A stretch of 11,097 bases of DNA from CAZILN01 sp964540005 (GCA_964540005.1 CAZILN010000136.1:1-11097), one strand, 5' to 3'; numbered from the stretch's first letter, positions 1-7,255 are shown. The notes: generated by a model from the sequence alone, not told the origin. A program made the numbers and translations.

Positions 1-347
1 AATTCCCATTTTTTTGAAGTATAAATTTTTTTTGCCAGGCCTGTCCAGTCGTATACTGATGTGAGATAACGTCTGAGGGCCATCATAATTTCTCCTGGAT
101 TGGCATCCCTGGGGCACTTCTCACTGCATTCGCCACAGTAATAACACATCCATGGTTCTACACAGGAAGCTAATTCCTTCTCTAAACCAATTTGAAGTAA
201 TTTAATAGGTTTCCGGGGAAACAAAACGTTTTCTTCAGTTAAGGGGCAAATAGCCGTACAATTACCGCAGTGGAAACATTCAGTCCATTCTTCTATGCCA
301 AATTTTTTGAAGCTTTGAAACAGATCAGGATTAATACGCTCTCTCAT
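1..347 (-). CDS. HdrC-like / QmoC-like iron-sulfur subunit (3' end outside window)
   Basis: Translating the minus strand from the ATG at 347 gives 115 codons open to the window edge. Two complete CxxCxxCxxxCP motifs are visible, at Cys24/27/30/34 (CFHCGNCTAICP) and Cys68/71/74/78 (CYYCGECSEKCP). This is the HdrC signature of a protein carrying two [4Fe-4S] clusters that passes electrons between HdrA and a partner subunit. The last visible residues (DWTGLAKKIYTSKKWE) resemble, from memory, the linker in QmoC-like proteins, where HdrC is fused to a cytochrome-b-like membrane domain. The membrane part is therefore expected to the left but is not visible. The start overlaps the end of the upstream HdrA fusion gene by 17 nt, which implies translational coupling in one operon. 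The HdrC assignment is firm; the membrane fusion is inference. Confidence 0.88.
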   Translation of the reverse strand, partial: MRERINPDLFQSFKKFGIEEWTECFHCGNCTAICPLTEENVLFPRKPIKLLQIGLEKELASCVEPWMCYYCGECSEKCPRDANPGEIMMALRRYLTSVYDWTGLAKKIYTSKKWE

Positions 348-3300
348 AGCTGACAATATTTAAACGGGATAATTTTTTAATATCAGATTCAATTTTCTGA
401 ATAGAAAAGTCATAAAAGTTTTTCTTAACCTTTCCAATCAGAATACTCTGTATCACTCTGGAAGCTGCGGCAGAAGCCTGGGCAACAGTATCAGGTATAT
501 CCTTTGGCCCCTGGCAAACACCTGCAATTGTTATTCCTCCTGAATCAGTATTTACCGGGTCAAACACATTGTTTCTTTCCTTAAACCAGCCGCCTTCAGA
601 TGTTTGAACACCCAGTATTCTGCTGAGTTCAGGGTTGTCTTCACCAGGCTCTAATCCCACAGCAAGAATTACCATGTCTACTTTTTGTTCAATCAGCCTG
701 TTATTCATGATATCTTCACTGCGTAATAAAAGCTGGCTGCCAGCTTCTTCAATTTTCGCAGTTTTACCGCGTATCATCTGAATGCCTTCATGTTTAATTC
801 TCCTGAGAAACTCTTCATATCCTTTACCAAATGCGCGCATATCAATGTAATACTCGTAAATACTGGCATCCGGCAATTTTTCTTTCACTAAATGGGCCAG
901 TTTTAAGGAGTACATACAACACACCCTGGAACAATAATTATTGTAATTTCTGTCCCGGCTGCCGACGCAATGAATAAGGGCAACACTCCCGGGCTCCCCT
1001 GAATCGGGGTTAAATATCCAGTTCCCTTTCTTATCCTGAGATCGGTACGTAATTTTCCCGCCTGTGGGGCCTGAAGCATTTACAAGTCTTTCAAACTCCA
1101 GTGATGTTACAACATTGGGAAATTTACCATATCCATAATCTTCAATACGTCTGGCATCAAATGGTTTAAATCCGGTTGCCAGGATAATATTCCCGACAGA
1201 AATTTCAATGATTTCATCTTTTTCATCAAGATTAATGCAATTTTCAACAGGACAAGCTTTGACACATACTCCACATTTGCCATTTTGTACATACCGGCAA
1301 TGTTCAGAATCAATAAGATATTTATTAGGCACTGCTTGCGGGAAAGGAATGTAAATTGCTTTTCGTAATGAGGTGCCGGAATCAAATTCACTTGGAACCA
1401 GGCTTGGGCATTTTAAAGCACAGTTACCGCAGCCCGTGCAGGCTTTTAAATCAACACGCCTGGCCTTTTTTAACACGCTTACTTTATAATTTCCCGGTAC
1501 CCCTGTTACTTTCCGGATAGTACAGTAAGTCATCAGTTCAACATTTGGATGCTGGCCGACTTCAACCATTTTTGGGGTGAGAATACAGGCTGCACAATCC
1601 AATGTTGGAAAAGTTTTATCGAAAGTAGCCATATGGCCGCCTATTGTAGCGGATTTTTCAACTAAATAAACCTTATTGCCACTATTTGCAATTTCTAATG
1701 AAGCCTGGATGCCGGCTATACCGCCACCGATAATTAAGGTATTTGAATTAACCGGATTTTCACCTGGTTGATTTACTTCTTCCAGAGATATACCATATGC
1801 GGCGCATAATAAAATTGCTCTTGCACGTTCGGTATGTAATTTATCTTTTATGCCATATTCTCTGAAATCAACCAGTATTAGATCTTCCGGATCATTTGAA
1901 GCCTGGATCATTGCTTTTGTAAAAAAATTTTTAGCATGGCCTGGCATATTGCCGGCAATAATCATCCTTTGCAGCTTATTATCTTTTATTTTTTTTGCAG
2001 CAAAATCAGTATTGCCAAGAGTAAAATCAGAACTATCCCAGATAGCTTTAACCTGGGGTATTTCGTTTGCATAAGTTATTACTTGTGAAAGATCCGGGTA
2101 ATCCGGGGTTTCATCAGGAGTATCACTTAAAAAATAAATACCGGTTTTTTTTACACCTGCTCCCTCTGCAAAATCCAGCCTGTCTGTTATTTCAGGCCAG
2201 GGAGTCATACCTTTGTCTTTAGCAATGCAAAATACCTTATTTAAAACATCTGAGATCTCGATATCTTGAACCGGGTGGGTTGTATAGTGAAAGATTTTAT
2301 TTTTATTGTATAATATTTCTGTGCTGGATTCTGTTCCATTAAATACAATAATTTTTATGCCGGGAAATTTTTTATTGAGTATTTCAACATAATATGGTAT
2401 TAATGCAGATAAGGATTCTTCATCCAGACCAATAACTTTAATCTTGTCTTTGTTTATCAGTTTTACTGCATTATTAAAAGAGCTTATATTGTTTGCTACA
2501 ATTCCTGAATCTGTAATTTTATTAATAAGATGTTTTATCTTATTTCTTTCTTTGCTTAGGACGATTATGGTGTGTTGTACGGTGGTTTTTAAGTCTTTTT
2601 CAATATTGTCAGGTATTATCCGGGCAACCCATGTTTGTTTATAATTATTTTTTACCAATACAGGAAGATTCGTTTTTAACGAGTCATTTATTTCAATTAT
2701 TTTTCCTGAAACCGGTGATGGTATAATGTATTCATTTTTATTACTCAGAGTTGCTTTTACAAGTGGCATCCCCCTGTAAATTATACCTTCAACATCAGGT
2801 AGCCTGATTGATTCGATGGTTTTATCTGAAAAATCCGGGAAATACCCCCCGGCCCTGACAGAGCCATCCGATCCCATTTGCAACCATCCTGATTTAAAAA
2901 ACCTGCAATGTTTTTCGGCAGATTCCCATTTTGGGACGGTAACAAGCTTCTCATAATTAATTAATGCTTCCTTTTTGCCAATTGATGAAATTGAATGTTC
3001 TAAAATATTTTTTATAGGTTCGATTATTTCACTGGGTTCAAAAGGTTTCAGAATATAGTATAATACACCAAGACTCTTTGATTTTTCTTTACTTTCATGG
3101 GTCGGGTAACCGGTAATAATTATAACGGGAACATCGGGTTTCTTTTTCCTCAGCTTGGCCAGTAATTCCATACCATCTAAATCTTCCATCATCAGATCGA
3201 GTATGATCAGATCATAATTATTTACCAAAGCCTGTTTGTACCCTGATATTGGATTTATATCTGTATCTACGTGAAAATCTTCCTGTGACAAAATACGCTG

Positions 3301-3360
3301 ACAACTTTCGCATATAGTTGGCTCATCATCAATTACTAATATTGAAGAAGAATGCTTCAT
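331..3360 (-). CDS. Receiver-GcvH-like-pseudoreceiver-HdrA fusion (FAD/iron-sulfur electron-transfer subunit)
   Basis: A 1009-residue multidomain protein, far longer than a typical HdrA. Residues 1-120 form a CheY-type receiver (acidic pair Asp11/Asp12, phospho-acceptor Asp55, Thr83, Lys105-Pro). Residues about 150-255 match the glycine-cleavage H-protein fold, with Lys208 eight residues before PVSG, the lipoyl-lysine spacing. Residues about 261-380 look like a second, degenerate receiver (Asp313 kept, His362 in place of the conserved Lys). Residues about 403-535 resemble the HdrA N-terminal domain, without its usual cysteines. HdrA proper follows: FAD-binding GGGIAG at 545-550, Cys589/Cys592, ferredoxin-type cysteines 641/644/647/651 and 688/696/699/703, an ATG motif at 728-730, Cys798/810/814/815, and GVCQGPKDIPDTVAQASAAA near the end. 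There is no C-terminal ferredoxin domain. It lies 31 bp after its paralogue and overlaps hdrC. The likely role is a flavin electron-transfer hub in the cytoplasm whose activity or partner choice is set by phosphorylation. Confidence 0.9.
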   Translation of the reverse strand: MKHSSSILVIDDEPTICESCQRILSQEDFHVDTDINPISGYKQALVNNYDLIILDLMMEDLDGMELLAKLRKKKPDVPVIIITGYPTHESKEKSKSLGVLYYILKPFEPSEIIEPIKNILEHSISSIGKKEALINYEKLVTVPKWESAEKHCRFFKSGWLQMGSDGSVRAGGYFPDFSDKTIESIRLPDVEGIIYRGMPLVKATLSNKNEYIIPSPVSGKIIEINDSLKTNLPVLVKNNYKQTWVARIIPDNIEKDLKTTVQHTIIVLSKERNKIKHLINKITDSGIVANNISSFNNAVKLINKDKIKVIGLDEESLSALIPYYVEILNKKFPGIKIIVFNGTESSTEILYNKNKIFHYTTHPVQDIEISDVLNKVFCIAKDKGMTPWPEITDRLDFAEGAGVKKTGIYFLSDTPDETPDYPDLSQVITYANEIPQVKAIWDSSDFTLGNTDFAAKKIKDNKLQRMIIAGNMPGHAKNFFTKAMIQASNDPEDLILVDFREYGIKDKLHTERARAILLCAAYGISLEEVNQPGENPVNSNTLIIGGGIAGIQASLEIANSGNKVYLVEKSATIGGHMATFDKTFPTLDCAACILTPKMVEVGQHPNVELMTYCTIRKVTGVPGNYKVSVLKKARRVDLKACTGCGNCALKCPSLVPSEFDSGTSLRKAIYIPFPQAVPNKYLIDSEHCRYVQNGKCGVCVKACPVENCINLDEKDEIIEISVGNIILATGFKPFDARRIEDYGYGKFPNVVTSLEFERLVNASGPTGGKITYRSQDKKGNWIFNPDSGEPGSVALIHCVGSRDRNYNNYCSRVCCMYSLKLAHLVKEKLPDASIYEYYIDMRAFGKGYEEFLRRIKHEGIQMIRGKTAKIEEAGSQLLLRSEDIMNNRLIEQKVDMVILAVGLEPGEDNPELSRILGVQTSEGGWFKERNNVFDPVNTDSGGITIAGVCQGPKDIPDTVAQASAAASRVIQSILIGKVKKNFYDFSIQKIESDIKKLSRLNIVSYERAY

Positions 3361-3391
3361 TTTTACTTTAGTTTAAATTAAAAACCCACCT

Positions 3392-4987
3392 CTAACTTGC
3401 GACTATCTCAGCCTTGATAACATTTTTAAGGGCTTCTCTTGTGACATCGTCAAATCTGGGTTCGTTAATTCTTCCTGCAGTAGGTTGAATGTTTATCTTC
3501 ACCAATAAATTACCTGTTGCCCGGGCATTTTGAAATTGATCGATCTCCTTGACTATGGATCCCGTAATGTTACCCTCATCTTTAGTCTGAAGGATGATGA
3601 TACGATCATTTTTTTCTTTTTCCCTGGTGATGTTCCGGACTTCATCTGCGTCATCAGCAGATTTACAGGACCTGCTTTGGTTAATTTCTATTGGTAAAGA
3701 CATATCAAGCAATTCCTTGGTTAGCATGTATCCAAGTCCATGACTACTCTTTAAAATATTATTATAGGCCAGGAGTGTAACTTTTCTCCCGAACTTGTTG
3801 GTTGTGGAGATTTTGCTGATGATGTCGGGCAGGAACCTGGAAGCATTCGGATTTTTCCATATCATTATATTCCTGTCCTGATTAAAAGCACAGTATAAAA
3901 GGTCGTCCATTTCATTGTTGGAGACCGGATATACACCATAGTAAAAAAGCTTATTTGTGCGGTATAGCCTTTCAACCTTGAGATTCGGTTCATTAATTAC
4001 AATAATTTTACTATCCGGGAATTCATTGTTAATTCTCCTCACACAGCCCGGACCATAGTAGTCCAGGTTCCTGGCATCCATCACCAGTGTCCGGTTACCG
4101 TCTTTTGCAAGAATTTCCAGGACCTTGCCTATTTCGCTTGTTATTTCCGTAATATATCCCTTGTACTTAAATTGTTTAAAGAATTCGTTTTCTTCACTTG
4201 AATCGCCTGAGAAGATCAGGATATGCCTGGTTTCACAGGCCTGGATGTCTTCTTCAAGATTGTCTGGGGCCACCATGGCAATCCAGTTTTTATTACGGAT
4301 ATTTTTTTCAAGGATGTATGGGTATTTTTCCAACTGTTTATTGATCAAGGTGACTTTCCCGCTGACCGGGGATGGGATAACATGGCTTATACCATTGCTG
4401 AGCGTGATCTGAGCAAGAGGTAATCCCCTGTAAATTATATTTCCGGTATCGGGAAGTATTACTGATTTAATTGAGTTATTGGATAAATTGGGATAGTGAC
4501 CGCCAACCCTTACCTGACCAGCAGCCTGGGTGTGAAACCAGGAAGTCATATAATAATGAAAATATGGTTCCGCCCTGATGATTTTGTCGTAGTCCTTTTC
4601 TGCAGAGATGGATTCGGCTTCCCCGTAAACCACCCTTGCAACAGGTCCCAGTAATTCTGCCGGTTCGAAAGGTTTTATAATATAATCTGTTACTCCCAGG
4701 GTTGTCGACATACTTCTGCTTTCCTCGGAAGGAAACCCGGTAATAATAACCACCGGAACATCCGGCTTTCTTTTACGAATCCCGCTTAACAATTGTATGC
4801 CATCAGTTTCAACCAGGTTAAGGTCCAGTATTATGGCATCATAATTATTCGTTAATGCCTGACGAAATCCCGTGTCTGCACTCATATTGGTGTCTACCCT
4901 GTAACCGGCATTCGAAAAGATCCTGTCACAACTTTCACAGATGTAGTTCTCATCATCTATGACTAATATGTAAGGTTCTGCATTCAT
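3392..4987 (-). CDS. Receiver-GcvH-like-pseudoreceiver protein with degenerate hydrogenase-maturation-protease-like C-terminus
   Basis: A 531-residue protein and first gene of the minus-strand operon. Residues 1-120 are an intact receiver (Asp11/Asp12, Asp55, Thr83, Lys105). Residues about 145-250 match the GcvH-like domain of the downstream HdrA fusion, but Gly199 occupies the lipoyl-lysine position eight residues before PVSG, so this copy should not be lipoylated. Residues about 255-370 are a degenerate receiver (Asp304 kept, Tyr353 in place of Lys). Residues about 400-531 resemble the HyaD/HycI/HybD fold: NNILKSSHGLG corresponds to GNILLxDEGxG, and DRIIILQTKDEGNITGSI to the later beta-strand and glycine loop. 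The metal-binding Glu is replaced (SSHG), and the region that normally holds the metal-binding His appears missing, so peptidase activity is unlikely. The start is the ATG at 4987, about 37 nt after a predicted sigma-54 transcription start. Its probable role is regulatory or structural partner of the Hdr complex. Confidence 0.85.
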   Translation of the reverse strand: MNAEPYILVIDDENYICESCDRIFSNAGYRVDTNMSADTGFRQALTNNYDAIILDLNLVETDGIQLLSGIRKRKPDVPVVIITGFPSEESRSMSTTLGVTDYIIKPFEPAELLGPVARVVYGEAESISAEKDYDKIIRAEPYFHYYMTSWFHTQAAGQVRVGGHYPNLSNNSIKSVILPDTGNIIYRGLPLAQITLSNGISHVIPSPVSGKVTLINKQLEKYPYILEKNIRNKNWIAMVAPDNLEEDIQACETRHILIFSGDSSEENEFFKQFKYKGYITEITSEIGKVLEILAKDGNRTLVMDARNLDYYGPGCVRRINNEFPDSKIIVINEPNLKVERLYRTNKLFYYGVYPVSNNEMDDLLYCAFNQDRNIMIWKNPNASRFLPDIISKISTTNKFGRKVTLLAYNNILKSSHGLGYMLTKELLDMSLPIEINQSRSCKSADDADEVRNITREKEKNDRIIILQTKDEGNITGSIVKEIDQFQNARATGNLLVKINIQPTAGRINEPRFDDVTREALKNVIKAEIVAS

Positions 4988-5035
4988 TGTGTGTAGTTTT
5001 AATGGATTGTTTTCTTTTTTTTCTGCCAGACGGGA

Positions 5036-5051
5036 TTCAATTGCTGTGCCA
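5036..5051 (-). promoter_or_regulatory. Probable sigma-54 (-24/-12) promoter of the Hdr operon
   Basis: The minus strand reads TGGCACAGCAATTGAA. Against the sigma-54 consensus TGGCACG-N4-TTGCW, the -24 block TGGCAC is perfect, the spacing is exact and the -12 block reads TTGAA, so the usual C at -12 is an A. The transcription start would fall near 5025, leaving a leader of about 37 nt before the ATG at 4987. A sigma-54 activator of the NtrC type is encoded about 2.2 kb away on the other strand, which supports the call. The weak point is the -12 base. Confidence 0.62.
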
Positions 5052-5097
5052 GGTTTATTAGAGGATCAGGTTTCAAAGCTTTAATATCCTTTCTATC

Positions 5098-5116
5098 AAT
5101 ATTATAGTGTAATATT
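5098..5116. promoter_or_regulatory. Candidate enhancer-binding palindrome
   Basis: AATATTA-TAGTG-TAATATT is a perfect 7-bp inverted repeat around a 5-bp centre. Its midpoint (5107) lies about 82 bp upstream of the transcription start predicted from the sigma-54 promoter, within the usual range for NtrC-type upstream activating sites. It shares AGTGTA near its centre with the second palindrome at 5165-5177. AT-rich palindromes arise by chance fairly often in sequence like this, so position is the main support. Confidence 0.4.
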
Positions 5117-5164
5117 TTCTAACTATATGCAGTGGATTGGTGGTGGATTTTGTTATATTTTAAG

Positions 5165-5177
5165 TATACACTGTATA
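5165..5177. promoter_or_regulatory. Second candidate operator palindrome
   Basis: TATACA-C-TGTATA is a perfect 6-bp inverted repeat with a single central base, about 146 bp upstream of the predicted Hdr-operon start and about 120 bp upstream of the kinase start codon. On the minus strand its centre contains AGTGTA, as the palindrome at 5098-5116 does on the plus strand. It could serve as a distal activator site for the Hdr operon or as an autoregulatory site for the kinase/regulator pair. Confidence 0.3.
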
Positions 5178-5236
5178 AATATATATACATACAGGCCGGT
5201 ACTTATTTGGAGATTGTGTATCTTTAATAAAGAAAA

Positions 5237-5270
5237 TCCGGTTTCAATTTTGAACCGGAAATAATTTTTT
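5237..5270 (+). terminator. Hairpin with T-run in the kinase leader (terminator or attenuator-like)
   Basis: TCCGGTT (5237-5243) pairs with AACCGGA (5253-5259) in a 7-bp GC-centred stem with a 9-nt loop. On the plus strand AATAATTTTTT follows; on the minus strand TTTTCTTT follows directly, so it could stop transcription in either direction. It ends only about 20 nt before the kinase ATG. No gene was found that it would terminate on either strand, so it may be a leader attenuator, or a barrier between the divergent units. The structure is clear; its function is not. Confidence 0.5.
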
Positions 5271-5291
5271 AACCATCTGTTAAGTATAAAC

Positions 5292-7214
5292 ATGCAGTTC
5301 AGAAGTAAATTAACGATAGGGTTAACACTGATAATTTTACTATCATACATGATCCTGGCATTCGTTGTTAGTATTTATGTCAACAGAGTCTTTATAAATC
5401 AGGTCCAGTTACGGATACGGCATGATTTGTTCTCTGCACATAACATCTATGATGATTACGTTGAGAATATTGATCAGCTATTGCAGGCTATTTCAATAAG
5501 AAGAACAATCAATTCACCTCTTGCAGAAGTCATTGAGAGCGATCTCGGTACAGTTTTCCAGAACATATATATAAACAGCGGGATGGATATACTAACATTG
5601 GTTGATATGAATGGTAAAGTGCTATACAGGGCGCATAATACCGGCTGCCGGGGAGATGATCTTTCAGGTTTGCCAATTATAGAAAAAGTATTACAATCAT
5701 GGGAACCAGTCAGGGGAACAATTATTCTGCCTGCGGAGATGCTGGAAAAGGAAGGAGAGGATATTTCCGGCAGAGCTGTGATTGACGTTTTGCCGACTCC
5801 TCTGGCAAGGACCTCTCTAAAGGAAACTGAAGACAGGGCAATGATGATTGCTGCAGCCGTGCCTTTTACCTCTCTTAATAATGATAAACTGGGAATTCTG
5901 CTTGGAGGGTATATGTTGAACAGAGACGATGAGATCGTTGACAGGATCAGGCAGGAAGTATTTGAAGATCCTGCCTATAAGCATACAGATGCAGGTACGG
6001 CCACCATATTTTTTGACGATTTAAGGATATCCACCAATGTCATGTTCGAAAATAATGAAAGGGCGGTAGGCAGCCGGCTCAGTGAAGAGGTTTATAAGCA
6101 TGTTATCCAAAGAGGGAATGTATGGTCAGACCGTGCATTTGTGGTCAGTGATTGGTATATTACATCATATGAACCCATTCATGACATTGAGGGTCAAATC
6201 ATAGGATCGCTCTATGTGGGCGTCCTGGAAGCTCCTTATAAACAACCCCAGAAAATCCTGATGCTGTTTTTCCTGCTGATGCTTTGCCTTACTGCCATAT
6301 CAGCATTCCTGCTTATATTTTTCTATATGAAACGAATGATGCGCCCGATTGAGAGTATTATTCTGATGTGCAAGAAGATGATTAAGGGAGATCTTAGCGC
6401 ACGTTGTGTGCTCAGGCCAACAGGAGAGATAGGCTTATTATGCAGTGCCTTCGACCAGATGGCTGATTCTATTGAAAAATATGAAGAGAACCTTCAAAGG
6501 GAAACTCAACTTCAAATCGGTCAGAGTGAAAAGCTTGCATCCATAGGAAGACTGGCAGCCGGGATTGCACATGAGATAAACAATCCCCTGACTTCTATCC
6601 TGAATTTTGCACATCTCCTCAGACAAAAAAAGACTAACGATAAGGAAGACCTTAATGATCTGAATATCATTATTGATGAAACAAACAGGGTTCGTAAGAT
6701 TGTCAGGGAATTACTTGATTTTGCCCGGCAATCACCTGCTCATGAAGAAGATGTAAATATCAACCAGGTATTGAAGCAGCTCATCGAGTTAATAAGGAAA
6801 CAAAAAGAGTTCCGGAGGATCCGGTTTATAGAAAAATACGATGATAAGCAGCAATTATTCATGGCTGATAAAAACCAGATTCAGCAGGTCTTCCTGAATC
6901 TGATTCTGAACTCTGCGGAATCTATTACAGGGGAAGGTACAATAACGGCAGCTACACATCATTTGAATGATAAATTCAGCATTACCATTACGGATACAGG
7001 TTATGGAATCAAACCTCACGATCTGGAGAAAATATTTGATCCGTTTTTTACAACCAAGCCAACCGGAACAGGTACGGGACTTGGATTAAGTGTCAGTTAT
7101 GGTATTGTAAAGCAGTTCGGAGGTGAAATCAGCTGCGAAAGCAAGGAAGGGGAAGGAACAAACTTTACAGTTACCTTTCCATACAATAATAACAGGCAGG
7201 ATTCACAAACCTGA
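5292..7214 (+). CDS. Membrane sensor histidine kinase with extracytoplasmic Cache domain
   Basis: A 640-residue kinase. Transmembrane segment 1 lies at about residues 8-30 and segment 2 at about 322-346. Between them is a long extracytoplasmic domain ending in a WYITSYEPIHD...GSLYVGV stretch typical of Cache_3/Cache_2-type sensors, which bind small molecules such as organic acids. A HAMP segment follows at about 347-400, then the dimerisation/phosphoacceptor box with His427 (AHEINNPL). The ATPase has an N-box (Asn536/Asn540), G1 (DTGYGI, 568-573), an F-box (FDPFFTTKP) and G2 (GTGTGLGLS, 592-600), all intact. The class matches kinases that pair with NtrC-type regulators, and one is encoded 41 bp downstream. 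The fused receivers of the divergent Hdr operon are further possible targets. The ligand cannot be read from sequence. Confidence 0.93.
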   Translation: MQFRSKLTIGLTLIILLSYMILAFVVSIYVNRVFINQVQLRIRHDLFSAHNIYDDYVENIDQLLQAISIRRTINSPLAEVIESDLGTVFQNIYINSGMDILTLVDMNGKVLYRAHNTGCRGDDLSGLPIIEKVLQSWEPVRGTIILPAEMLEKEGEDISGRAVIDVLPTPLARTSLKETEDRAMMIAAAVPFTSLNNDKLGILLGGYMLNRDDEIVDRIRQEVFEDPAYKHTDAGTATIFFDDLRISTNVMFENNERAVGSRLSEEVYKHVIQRGNVWSDRAFVVSDWYITSYEPIHDIEGQIIGSLYVGVLEAPYKQPQKILMLFFLLMLCLTAISAFLLIFFYMKRMMRPIESIILMCKKMIKGDLSARCVLRPTGEIGLLCSAFDQMADSIEKYEENLQRETQLQIGQSEKLASIGRLAAGIAHEINNPLTSILNFAHLLRQKKTNDKEDLNDLNIIIDETNRVRKIVRELLDFARQSPAHEEDVNINQVLKQLIELIRKQKEFRRIRFIEKYDDKQQLFMADKNQIQQVFLNLILNSAESITGEGTITAATHHLNDKFSITITDTGYGIKPHDLEKIFDPFFTTKPTGTGTGLGLSVSYGIVKQFGGEISCESKEGEGTNFTVTFPYNNNRQDSQT

Positions 7215-7245
7215 TTATATTTCCGGATAACTTTTAATCATTAAT

Positions 7246-7251
7246 AAGGGA
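7246..7251 (+). promoter_or_regulatory. Shine-Dalgarno-like site before a TTG start
   Basis: AAGGGA lies 4 nt before the TTG at 7256. It supports that codon as the real start of the NtrC-type regulator, since the frame has no upstream ATG before the stop at 7235-7237. Confidence 0.45.
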
Positions 7252-7255
7252 ATCA

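Larger units (their letters stand above)
4988..5291. other. Divergent intergenic control region
   Basis: A 304-bp AT-rich gap between the minus-strand Hdr operon and the plus-strand kinase gene. It holds a sigma-54-like promoter for the Hdr operon (5036-5051), two palindromes (5098-5116 and 5165-5177), a direct repeat TTAAGTATA (5160-5168 and 5280-5288) and a hairpin with a T-run just before the kinase start. I see no convincing gene in it. I also could not find a convincing promoter for the kinase: no TGG-N10-TGC match on the plus strand and no good Bacteroidota-type TTTG/TAnnTTTG pair. Confidence 0.7.

Noticed and set aside
5127..5267. Small plus-strand ORF (ATG at 5127) ending in the leader hairpin
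   Set aside because: The composition is that of translated AT-rich spacer, with no ribosome-binding signal or recognisable protein, and it overlaps the candidate operator.
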